From Larix sibirica (Eukaryota; Streptophyta; Pinopsida; Pinales; Pinaceae), in contig NWUY0300000228.1 in assembly GCA_004151065.3 (NCBI GenBank), positions 12,619 through 30,651 of the forward strand: DNA of 18,033 nucleotides, in the 5' to 3' direction. A program made the position numbers and the translations under genes. Shown here piece by piece: positions 10,397 to 17,174 of this stretch (within the stretch, counting starts at the first letter, position 1; every line of letters starts with the position of its first letter). The notes under the pieces were generated by a model. The model saw only the letters and a list, made by a program, of their open reading frames with translations. It had not been told where the DNA came from and did not search any database.

Positions 10397-10936
10397 TTGG
10401 AACCTATCTTGATAAGAACTACCAACAGAATTTTGTTGACAATCATAGATCATTGCTCAGATTTTGCAGAGAAAAATACACAAAAGGATAGTTCCTTCAG
10501 CCATAATTTTCACAGACCTTCTGCTTTCTTTGATGGGGCTGCTACAAATGGTTTATGTGCTGCGGGAGGGGTTATTTATATCAACAAGGATCATCATATC
10601 ACTTTGAGGATGAACTGCGACAATGGTACCAATATGAAGTCCGAGTTGTTGGCACTTTGGTGTATTCTGAAAGTTTCAAACTCTTTTGGTCTTTGGGAGC
10701 TTGATGTCTTTGGGGACTCACGAGTGACCATAAAATGGGCTCATGGTGAATATAAATTAAATGTCATAACGCTTTATCAGTGGTGTCGCAGGATTATGGA
10801 AGAAATCCAACTCTTTAGTGACATTACCTTTGAACATTTATACCGTCAACACAACAAGTTGGCTGATACACTCTCAAAAGAAGCATATGAAGGAGAGGAT
10901 GGGGTTATCTACTGGGAGGATATACAGGACCTATAG
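10397..10936 (+). pseudogene. RNase H domain of LINE ORF2, catalytic residues intact
   Basis: This is a type I RNase H of the RVT_3 kind that degrades RNA in RNA-DNA hybrids. All four acidic residues are present: Asp in FFDGAA (codon 10532-10534), Glu in MKSELLAL (10643-10645), Asp in VFGDSR (10715-10717) and Asp in NKLADTLSKEA (10865-10867). The segment AAGGVIYI after the first Asp and the H-N-x-x-AD helix are typical of the plant L1-associated form. The frame is open for about 180 codons to TAG at 10934-10936, which ends ORF2. The same frame is open through 10358-10396, back to the TGA at 10355. It has no ATG of its own near its start, so as it stands it is a domain of a dead polyprotein. 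An overlapping 10818-11015 frame is a shadow. Confidence 0.88.
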
Positions 10937-11182
10937 GTTGTGGAGCAGGGCTCGTACAAAATTTTTGATTGTTAAATTCATCACATATGTTTTTTGTTTG
11001 AATCTTTTCGGCTGAAGATAGTAAAATTTTGTTTTTTTATGATGTATTTAAGAGAAGGTTAGAAGTTTACACTTTGCATTTAAGGCCGTATTTGTTACAG
11101 TCTTAAACATATTGTACTATTTGATTCATCCTTTGAATACCAATAGTATCTTTTTTTCTGCTGGAAAAAAAGAAAAAAAAAA
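10937..11182 (+). other. LINE 3' UTR and A-rich tail
   Basis: The non-coding 3' end follows the ORF2 stop. It is T-rich, ends with CCAATAGTATC, a T run and CTGCTGG, then the A-rich tail at 11165-11182 (A6, A, G, A10). This is the poly(A) expected of target-primed reverse transcription. No AATAAA hexamer is visible. The tail is short and contains a G, fitting an old insertion. The bases after it (GCAGAGATGAAG...) mark the 3' flank. Confidence 0.7.
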
Positions 11183-11388
11183 GCAGAGATGAAGTTTTTT
11201 ATTTAATTTTTAATTGTGAAAACGTTACTTAGTGGATCCGGGTTTAAAATGAATATGTGTTGATTTTAAAACTTTTATTTTTGAACCAACATGAATTTTT
11301 TAATTACTTTTTATTTTTGCTGAGTTTTTTTCAACAAAAATTATGAGCGGAAATGAAGTTTTTTAGTTAATTTTTATTTATGAAAACA
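11183..11388. repeat. Degenerate direct repeats next to the LINE tail
   Basis: A unit of about 44 bp starting GCAGAGATGAAGTTTTTT at 11183 recurs at about 11345 as GAGCGGAAATGAAGTTTTTT. Both are followed by a TTAATTTTTA-like stretch and TGAAAAC. A weaker third version (ACATGAATTTTTTAATTAC) lies at about 11288. The first copy touches the LINE tail, but the others lie further downstream on the same side, so this is not a target-site duplication. Confidence 0.5.
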
Positions 11389-11419
11389 TAGATCACTGAA
11401 ATAAAAAGCCCCTTGCTCC

Positions 11420-11515
11420 TCCGAATGCAAAAAAACTAATAATGGTAACCTATAAATGTGAAACAGAGTTTCCAAATGCTAAAAAAAACTAATAATGGTA
11501 ACCTATAAATGTGAA
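11420..11515 (+). repeat. 53-bp-period direct repeat doubling a TATA-like box
   Basis: Copy 1 is 11420-11462 and copy 2 is 11471-11515. Both contain a run of 7-8 A, then CTAATAATGGTAACC followed by TATAAATGTGAA, nearly identical. Each copy holds TATAAAT (11451-11457 and 11504-11510). The pair lies roughly 580-640 bp upstream of the ATG13 start codon, where a core promoter could sit. Confidence 0.8.
11504..11510 (+). promoter_or_regulatory. Candidate TATA box for ATG13 (second of two)
   Basis: TATAAAT matches the plant TATA consensus and lies inside the duplicated unit; its twin is at 11451-11457. If used, transcription would start near 11535-11545, giving a leader of roughly 550 bases before splicing. 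There is no direct evidence for use. Many plant housekeeping genes lack a TATA box. Confidence 0.35.
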
Positions 11516-11547
11516 GAAGAGTGAAAACTTCATTCTATATGCTGAAA

Positions 11548-11579
11548 GGCTTCCAACTGACCGAGCTGGCTTCCAACTG
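11548..11579 (+). repeat. Short direct repeat GGCTTCCAACTG, 20-bp period
   Basis: GGCTTCCAACTG occurs at 11548-11559 and 11568-11579, separated by ACCGAGCT. It lies within the likely ATG13 proximal promoter or start of the leader. It could be a chance slippage duplicate or a doubled protein-binding site. Confidence 0.5.
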
Positions 11580-11635
11580 CGACACCTCATCACTTACCAG
11601 GTCATGCACGCAGATAGATTGAGCGTACAGATATT

Positions 11636-11644
11636 ACACGTGTC
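11636..11644 (+). promoter_or_regulatory. ACACGTGTC, G-box/ABRE-type element
   Basis: ACACGTGT is a perfect palindrome with a CACGTG core, and ACACGTGTC matches the classic ABRE bound by bZIP factors in abscisic acid responses (bHLH factors can also bind the core). It lies about 440 bp upstream of the ATG13 ATG. Autophagy induction by stress makes such a site plausible, but if transcription starts near 11540 it would fall inside the leader. Function is inferred from the motif only. Confidence 0.45.
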
Positions 11645-11746
11645 AGCTTAGAATCTCTGAAAACCGAATCTTGAACTGTAAGAAGAGCAGAAAGTAGTAT
11701 TCTGTGGAGTAATCAAATTTGTTCTCTTCCTTCTTTTTAATTTTAG

Positions 11747-11803
11747 ATGTTCGTGGCTCTGTTCGCTTTTTCTTTCTTTTTTATTATTTATTTTATGCGT
11801 TAA
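11747..11803 (+). CDS. Possible short upstream ORF 1 of ATG13 (18 codons)
   Basis: The ATG at 11747 follows a strong acceptor-like tract (CTCTTCCTTCTTTTTAATTTTAG, 11724-11746), so it may be the first bases of a leader exon. The frame is short and Phe/Ile-rich because it crosses a T-rich run, and ends at TAA 11801-11803. It is probably without a peptide function; its only likely role would be to catch scanning ribosomes if transcribed. Confidence 0.2.
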   Translation: MFVALFAFSFFFIIYFMR

Positions 11804-11857
11804 ACCCTACCACGATCTGACAGAACTAAACTGTGGAAAAGTTAGCTTTCTGAAGTT

Positions 11858-12001
11858 ATGGGGTGGGATCGGCTCACTGCGTTTATTTGCTTTTGCTGTG
11901 GTGACTGTTTGAAGGTTCGATTCCTGCAAAGTGGGCCGCAGGGCCGATACAGAGCAGGCTATTGCGGCGTTCGCAGTTTCATCCGTGGCGGAGTCTGTTG
12001 A
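11858..12001 (+). CDS. Upstream ORF 2 in the ATG13 leader (47 codons)
   Basis: The ATG at 11858-11860 has G at -3 and G at +4, a good context. The ATG13 start itself has T at -3. The frame encodes 47 residues beginning MGWDRLTAF, rich in Cys (ICFCCGDC) and Arg, and stops at TGA 11999-12001, 86 bases before the ATG13 ATG and in a different frame. No other ATG lies between. If the leader is transcribed unspliced here, this ORF would be expected to lower ATG13 translation or make it conditional. I do not recognise the peptide; whether it is conserved is unknown. Confidence 0.35.
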   Translation: MGWDRLTAFICFCCGDCLKVRFLQSGPQGRYRAGYCGVRSFIRGGVC

Positions 12002-12087
12002 AATTCCGCACCCATAAGGGCTTGTATTTTTTTAAGCTTTTTTCCTCTTTGCAAGAAGTCGCTGGTTCGAGTATCCCAGCTGATTCA

Positions 12088-13302
12088 ATGGCAGAGTCGC
12101 CTCAGATTGAACAGATTGTCGTGGGGTTCTTTACGAAGTGCCTCCATATAATACTAGAATCCAGGATTACCGGCCTTTCGTCGGCGTCGTCGATGGCAAA
12201 ACCCTCCTCAAAGCAGTCCTCGTTCAATTTGACGCTAAGTCTAGACGAGAATGCGATTCCCAGCATAGAGCCCTGGAATCGAACCCTGACTATGGAACCT
12301 ATGTTTGTGGACATCTTCGAGGCCGGCGCGGGCATGCCCTCCACGTCAGCGGCCGGCGGCAAAGTATTAGAGAGATGGATGGTTAATTATTCGCATGTTT
12401 CTTCATCCTCTCGCTCCAGGTTTGCCTGCGCTGCAGATATGGAACGACCAGCTGTGTACAAGAGGGCAATCATACTACTACGCTCTGTGTATACCATGGC
12501 AAGGATGTTGCCAGCTCACCGGAACGCAATGCGGCTGGATTACAGGATCTCTGCTTGTCCAGAGCCCCTGACACGCGGGAAGATGCACCTCCACAACTTT
12601 ATCCCCGTGGAGACCCCTCGCGGTAAGTTTTCTATCTCTGTTTCATATTTGCCTGCCACGCCAACAGCAGGAAGTAGAACTGCCAATGAAAGTATATGTA
12701 TGTCGACAAGCCCTACACAGATAATTGCAGACTATGTTCAGAGCCCTGCTGCCTCTGAGAAGAGTTCTCAAGGTGACGTGGGTACGAGTGGAAAACGTGG
12801 GCTTTCATCGGCTCCACCATCCCCTGGATATAATAATGGGGGTTTTGGGAGATGCCATAGCTGGAGTGGGGCTCTCAATAAACTTATGCTCCGCTCACCA
12901 TCGCAATCCCCTTTGATGAATAACGCCAGTTATCGAAGTTCTCCATTGAATTCTGGAACCCCCCCACGTCCTACGAGGTGCCGTAGCATCGACCACTTTA
13001 CTTCTCCTTCCCCATCACCGCCTATGCGAAGTCGTCTTTTGCAGAATGAAAATGCTAGCAGTTCAGTTCTGCTGCGAGCCGAGAGCGCTCCTGTAAGCAT
13101 TCCACCATGTTCTAGTGCAAGGAGCCCTCAAAATTGGGCCGCTGAAAATAGAGCCTTTCTGCCGCCTCATACTGCTAAGACCAGAAATCCTGTTCGCACG
13201 TTATCTGGTAATTCTAGGCCCTTGTCTTCAAATTTTCCAAATTCTCAAGGATCAAGGACTTCTGAATGTCAGACAGCTTTTCAAGTATACCCAGGCCAGA
13301 AG
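12088..13302 (+). CDS. ATG13: ATG13, exon 1: HORMA domain and disordered linker
   Basis: ATG13 is the regulatory partner of the ATG1 kinase in the complex that starts autophagy under TOR control, in the cytosol and at the forming phagophore. This exon codes residues 1-405. The HORMA domain covers about residues 5-220: IEQIVVGFFTKCLHIILESRI (7-27), the ERWMVNY strand (95-101), VYKRAIILLRSVYTMARMLPAHR (123-145), FIPVETPRGKFSISVSYL (171-188) and IIADYVQSPA (212-221), all with clear plant ATG13 counterparts. The rest is Ser/Pro-rich, with many SP sites suited to TOR or ATG1 phosphorylation, plus the conserved CHSWSGAL (256-263) and SAPVSIPP (333-340) motifs. The start is the first ATG in frame; the frame is open further upstream but without ATG. 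The exon ends AAG|GTAAAT, phase 0. Confidence 0.93.
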
Positions 13303-13938
13303 GTAAATAAGATAAGTCTTTACTTTTCATTGATTTTTTCTTTCCTTTCCTGGAAGAAAATTGCAACACAGGTTTTTGATGTTTTCTCTCCGATTGGATT
13401 GAGTTATTTACATCGGCTATTATTTTTCTTTCGTTGTAGTCCATGCTGCGTATTAAGTCAAGGTTTTCCTGCTCGGTTGCTTCGGTACATTTATATTTTC
13501 TTTGTGGTGTTTACTTGTTACGCCTTTGCTTTTCATTGTTTTATACTCTCCTTTTCTAACCCCGTGAAGACGATTGTTACACATAGGAAAGAATTAAGAG
13601 GCTTCTGAGGTTTTCTGTCCAATAGGATCGAGTTATTTACATTGGCCCTCATTTTTCATTATTTGTAATATGCATTCCATGCTGCATATTCCTAATACAA
13701 AGTCAAGGCTTCTCTGCTCAGTTGCTTTGGTACATTTATATTCCTTTGTGTTGTTCATGCTTGTTTTGTCATTTTACATTTAAAACCCATTGTTCTAGTG
13801 TTGTATTAAACTGATATATTCTGCTGTTTTATATCCTTGTAGCAATGTATCTTGACTTGTGAAAGATTCGTTTTGCTTAGCTATTGTGCTTGTATTATGC
13901 AATGTTTATTTTGATGAAGGAGACATTCTTATTTTTAG
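13303..13938 (+). other. ATG13 intron 1
   Basis: The 636-bp intron runs from GTAAATAAG to TTATTTTTAG. It is T-rich, as plant introns are. Splicing joins YPGQK to VGKLEREDSE in phase 0, which fits the plant ATG13 alignment (a YPxQK-x-x-K junction). It carries a diverged internal duplication (13381-13763). If retained, the frame reads on for 101 codons to TGA 13606-13608, adding a hydrophobic, Cys- and Phe-rich tail. Confidence 0.85.
13381..13763 (+). repeat. Diverged duplication within ATG13 intron 1, 229-bp period
   Basis: Copy A (13381-13518) and copy B (13610-13763) align along their length: GTTTTCT-TCC, GAGTTATTTACAT, TCCATGCTGC-TATT, AAGTCAAGG, CTGCTC-GTTGCTT-GGTACATTTATATT and TTTGTG-TGTT. 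Copy B has an insertion of about 15 bp in the middle. By eye, the shared blocks match at most positions. The 91 bp between copies are unrelated. Confidence 0.85.
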
Positions 13939-14123
13939 GTGGGTAAATTGGAGAGAGAGGACAGTGAATCATTATTGGGATCAAGGATCACGCACAGTGG
14001 CTCGCCACGGGTTATGGGCTCACGAAGTTCTAGCAGACGTTCTTATAATTATGAAATTGAAGATGAAGATTTGTCTTTACCCTTTGCGTACCAGGATGAT
14101 GAGAGTGATAGCTTGAGGAGCAG
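13939..14123 (+). CDS. ATG13: ATG13, exon 2: Ser-rich and acidic segment
   Basis: This exon adds 61 codons and two bases (residues 406-466 and a partial codon). It begins GTG GGT AAA right after an AG acceptor (13937-13938). The protein reads SGSPRVMGSRSSSRRS, then an acidic, aromatic stretch YEIEDEDLSLPFAYQDDESDS. This matches the plant ATG13 pattern SPRF-x-SRSPSR followed by the CPFDFDD-like acidic motif, which includes the likely binding region for partner subunits. The donor is AGCAG|GTATTT at 14123/14124, leaving phase 2. The C-terminal part of the family, including the highly conserved block near the end that ends in APPLRQ in Arabidopsis, is not seen downstream. About three quarters of a usual ~600-residue protein is therefore present. 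Confidence 0.9.
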
Positions 14124-15350
14124 GTATTTGAATTTTCTATTCCATTTCAATTTTTCCTTCTCTGTTTCTTGTTTTTTCATTTTCAGAGGAGATGCCATTG
14201 CTTGTATATTTTTTGGATTGCAAATTTCATGGCAATTGCAGTTGAGTGGTTAGGAAGATTCTTCAAATGCCATATGATTGGTGCTGTATGCATGGCAAAT
14301 TACAAACTGAATTGACTTTTACCAAATATTGATGCATTTTTTTATCGACAGCATAAAAAAATATTTATACTTGAGCAGATAATTATACAAGCTGATCTTG
14401 CCATTAGTGGCAAGTGAAAGGGCAGTTCATTGTCATGTTACATGCTTACACCTTAGTGAAACCATTTTTGGTCATCTACTCTATCTTTGATAACAATACA
14501 AGCTGATCTTGTTATTAGATGATAGCAAGTAAGAGAGGGCAGTTTATTGTCACGTCAAATGCCTGCACTGTAGTCAAAATCATTTTTGGTAATTGATTCT
14601 TGATGGTTCACTGTAATCAGCTTGTACTAGGGCTGATAATTTACTTAGTCTTACTTGCAATTTGAAATAGCTTAACAATGACCTAACTAAGGATATAATC
14701 TCTGGCATTTAGGGTTGAAGTTGTTATAGTCTTATTTTGCTATTCGCAAATATTTTATGGAATGTAGGCCTAAATTCTATCATAGTATCATGTGTCCCTG
14801 TAGGGTGCTGCCTGTTGGCACTCGTATTTATAATGCCCTTTATGTCTCTTGACTGAAAATGGTAGTTGAATTGTTACCTTTAAATTATGAAGGACAACTC
14901 TTTGCAACAAGTGAGAGATGTTGATTTCCATATTAACAATTATAGTCATTGTGTGCTCTTAGGACTGCTACAAACCTCTGTATCTTGGCTTGTGCATTCC
15001 TTTTGGTATTTTTCTTATTTTGATATTGCAGCATTTTTGTTGTACTTGAGCGCTGTTATTAATGGCAGAAAAATGGAAAAGTGTTATCCATTTCAACAAT
15101 TTCTTGGTTGAAGTTGATCATTAAGTGGTTTTCTAGTTGAAAAACTCAAAACCAACTCCCTCCCCTTCAAAAAACAACTCAAAACCATACCTCTACTTAG
15201 CCAAGCCTTCATGCTTCATCTTTTTATGCAAAATACATGGAATGTATTCAAGAGCTGTCACATTACAATGTTGAGCAATACCATAAAAACATCAGAGATG
15301 TTTAAGAAATTGAGCTACAAGGGTGTGAAGAATGAGAGGTTCAGGCTAAA
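14124..15350 (+). other. Presumed ATG13 intron 2 and beyond, no recognised exon
   Basis: This follows a good splice donor and is T-rich. It holds a tandem duplication (14378-14600) and no frame that matches the missing ATG13 C-terminus. A very short acceptor-donor pair at 14187-14203 could be a microexon (see findings). Open frames here, such as 14887-15111, show no family motif and are probably chance. Confidence 0.5.
14378..14600 (+). repeat. Tandem duplication, about 111-bp period
   Basis: Copy 1 is 14378-14482 and copy 2 is 14489-14600. Shared blocks include ATACAAGCTGATCTTG, ATTAG, GCAAGT, GGGCAGTT-ATTGTCA, ATGC-T-CAC and CATTTTTGGT. A few small indels separate the copies. It lies in the presumed second intron of ATG13. 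Confidence 0.85.
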
Positions 15351-15743
15351 ATGGCTCAAGGACAGTCCCTCTTTTTCATTTCATTGATCCTGAATCATCC
15401 TATGGGAGACAAACCTCGTTCCGGGGGAACTATAACTGTGGAGTGGGGTATTAGAGATATCTTTGTGGGCATAGTGAAAAGATTTCAAGCCGTTGTCAAG
15501 CTTGATGAGGACAAAGTTGATACAATGCATAGTTTGTTTAAAGAGTTCTTACATTGCTATCAAGCATGCATAAGTCAAAGACTCTCATATGATGACTCCC
15601 ATCTCATCTCTTTATCTCTCTTGGAAGTTGTACAGCAAACAATCCACCATGATATCAGCGGTATCAAACTTCAATTAATCTCAATTGATGTTTTAATGCT
15701 CGGAGCATTTTTGTCTTGCAGGTACCTAAGAGTCCCACCCTAA
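15351..15743 (+). CDS. Unrecognised 130-codon ORF
   Basis: This is the longest ATG-started frame downstream of ATG13 exon 2. It begins MAQGQSLFFISL and has an internal region VKLDEDKVDTMHSLFKEFLHCYQAC that looks like an ordinary helix, ending after CRYLRVPP. I recognise no family. In the region upstream, another frame reads KKLSYKGVKNERFRLKWLKD up to about 15350, so the stretch might be a frameshifted fragment of an unknown repeat-borne protein. It may equally be chance in an intron. No promoter or polyadenylation signal was identified. Confidence 0.2.
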   Translation: MAQGQSLFFISLILNHPMGDKPRSGGTITVEWGIRDIFVGIVKRFQAVVKLDEDKVDTMHSLFKEFLHCYQACISQRLSYDDSHLISLSLLEVVQQTIHHDISGIKLQLISIDVLMLGAFLSCRYLRVPP

Positions 15744-16330
15744 TATTCTAATTATGCCTTCATTTACCCCAACACAACCATGGGAGACAACACACAGTTC
15801 TCAGGACAATAGAGCTTTTATACATGATAGGTCTTATCTACCATCTTGCAGCAACAATCCATTCTAAAGAATAACATTGCAAACTGAAATGGATGTTTTT
15901 TAATCACTAATTACATTACTCAACAGCTGAATATTAAATATGAGTTACCAGGTTACAGATATGGATCTGCCAGATTTTTGAAAAGCCAGGATCTGGATAC
16001 GCAGGAAAATGCGATAAATAAAAAATATGATAAATATTTTTAAATTTAAAGAGACATATTGAGAGTTAAGAATCGAAACCATTCATGAATCACAACATTA
16101 GGACTGGAATCATTAGATAATTTATAAATCTGATGACTGAAATCGTGATGCATCATGAATTCATGTCTCATACAAAAAGGACAATAGTAAATTCAAAATT
16201 GAGTGTCTTATCAATGATCACTCTATTAATATGGTAATGTAGAGTAGGTATAACTAAATATCCTGAAACGGGTCTACATCCTTATCATCGGGATATTTCA
16301 ACTCTACATCATGATCAACTAGTCATCTTC

Positions 16331-16354
16331 CTTGAAATCTGCCTTGAAATCTGC
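16331..16354 (+). repeat. 12-bp tandem repeat CTTGAAATCTGC
   Basis: There are two exact copies, 16331-16342 and 16343-16354, followed by a truncated CTTAAA. This is a simple slippage duplicate. Confidence 0.8.
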
Positions 16355-16809
16355 CTTAAAGTGTAAACTTGTAAAGATTCCCAACTAGGTATGATGGTAA
16401 ATGACTGTTGTACACTGTTTGACAACTTGCTATAGCCTATGAGGAGCCTTCGCCAAGAGTTGGATGAGATTGATCTAATTAAATTATTAATGACACAGCC
16501 ATACTATGTACACTAAGAAACTGAAAACTATGTATATATTATATAATACTATTATCTTATTGTTGATGTATTTGTAACTTTGGAAGATATTCTTATTGTA
16601 TTTTTATTGTACTTTGTTGTACCATCGTTATACCTCCTTCAGGAGATATCATTGATGTATTTGATTATTTAAAAGTCATTGATATAATCAATGTAACCAT
16701 TGCTTATAAAGTCGGTCGATAGGACCCCAAGAAACATTATGTAAATGTTATTTTGAGTTCTCCTAGGATAGGTTGGCCCAGTTAGGGTCATAGGTCAGCC
16801 CAATAAGGT

Positions 16810-16811
16810 NN
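16810..16811. other. Two undetermined bases (NN)
   Basis: The sequence reads GGTNNCGG. These are ambiguous calls or a closed gap of nominal length in the assembly, so the join at this point should not be trusted without reads across it. Confidence 0.95.
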
Positions 16812-16995
16812 CGGATTGAAAAATGGACCTACTAGAATCACCATCATTTCTATTTGAGGTTAAAATTTAAATAGGACCTTCACATGACAAAATAAATTCA
16901 AAAAATGTGAAAATTCAAAAATGTAAAATTTAAATCGTTTACAAAGCAAACATTTAAATAAAACATTTGAAAATTAAATCCCACAAAATTAATTT

Positions 16996-17005
16996 AAAAA
17001 AAAAT

Positions 17006-17031
<26 letters not shown>
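16996..17031 (+). repeat. A-rich run (A9-T-A26)
   Basis: Nine A, one T and twenty-six A. It is flanked by CCACAAAAT at 16981-16989 and 17047-17055, which would suit a small retroposed insert or simple homopolymer growth. Run length is probably uncertain in the assembly. Confidence 0.85.
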
Positions 17032-17036
<5 letters not shown>

Positions 17037-17106
17037 TATTAAGAGTCCACAAAATAGCCACAATCCACAGCACGGGGAATGGTGAACACAGTCCACTATA
17101 AATTGT

Positions 17107-17174
17107 CATGGACAGATTGTCACTACAAATTTGGTATTCTGCCTTTCTTCTCAAAAGACATGGACAGATTGTCA
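17107..17174 (+). repeat. Repeated 16-mer CATGGACAGATTGTCA
   Basis: Exact copies lie at 17107-17122 and 17159-17174, 52 bp apart. Each holds an imperfect palindrome (GACA-GAT-TGTC). The bases between are unrelated. Function unknown. Confidence 0.75.

Larger units (their letters stand above)
6872..10936 (+). pseudogene. LINE ORF2 polyprotein: endonuclease, RT, zinc motif, RNase H
   Basis: The ATG at 6872-6874 overlaps the ORF1 TAA by one base (TAATG). The protein starts MLLLTLKVRGLGKATRV, the usual beginning of a plant LINE endonuclease. Domains follow in order: endonuclease (about 6872-7620), linker with a coiled-coil-like Lys/Glu stretch (about 7735-7890) and WIELGDKNT motif, RT (about 8115-9640), a linker, zf-RVT-like motif (about 10070-10215), RNase H (about 10505-10900). 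The frame is broken by stops at 6974, 7635, about 7892, 8667, 9642 and 10355, among others, and by shifts near 7190, 7735, 7955, and several between 9645 and 10085. The intact protein would be about 1350 residues, normal for the family. Confidence 0.85.
5000..11182 (+). mobile_element. Near full-length L1-type LINE with RNase H, inactive
   Basis: This is a two-ORF non-LTR retrotransposon in the order leader, ORF1 (about 5275-6872), ORF2 (6872-10936), 3' UTR, and A-rich tail (11165-11182). ORF1 carries a DUF4283-like RNA-binding domain and a CCHC knuckle. ORF2 carries an apurinic-like endonuclease, RT, a zf-RVT-type motif and an RNase H. This domain set is known from plant L1 lineages, some of which gained an archaea-like RNase H. 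About a dozen stops and at least four frameshifts break it, and the endonuclease and RT each lack a key residue, so it cannot move itself. The 5' limit is approximate, because I found no target-site duplication. It lies on the same strand as ATG13 and ends some 0.9 kb upstream of its start codon. Confidence 0.85.

Noticed and set aside
11183-11388. GATGAAGTTTTTT copies as target-site duplication of the LINE
   Set aside because: All copies lie on the 3' side of the tail; I found no copy near the 5' end of the element.
11914-12076. GGTTCGATTCC (11914-11924) and GGTTCGAGTATCC (12064-12076), which resemble the tRNA B-box
   Set aside because: No acceptor stem, D-arm (A-box) or anticodon arm can be formed at the right spacing upstream of either, and the first T-arm-like stem has a mismatch. 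They are not tRNA genes. The second lies directly in front of the ATG13 start.
11962-12087. A longer ATG13 start, extending the frame upstream to 11962
   Set aside because: The frame is open, but the codon at 11962 is TTG and no ATG lies before 12088. The added residues do not resemble the family N-terminus, while MAESPQIEQIV does.
12102-12362. Minus-strand and other-frame open stretches over ATG13 exon 1 (12102-12362, 12138-12386, 12725-12916, 13115-13306)
   Set aside because: All overlap the well-supported HORMA or Ser/Pro-rich coding frame and show no family motif.
13859-14116. 85-codon frame overlapping ATG13 exon 2
   Set aside because: It covers intron plus exon in a different phase. 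The 13939 frame matches ATG13 and has clean splice sites at both ends.
16981-17055. A26 run flanked by CCACAAAAT as a retroposed gene or SINE with target-site duplication
   Set aside because: Only about 57 bp lie between the repeats and they contain no body sequence besides A-rich DNA and AT-rich flank. Homopolymer growth with a chance 9-bp match is simpler.
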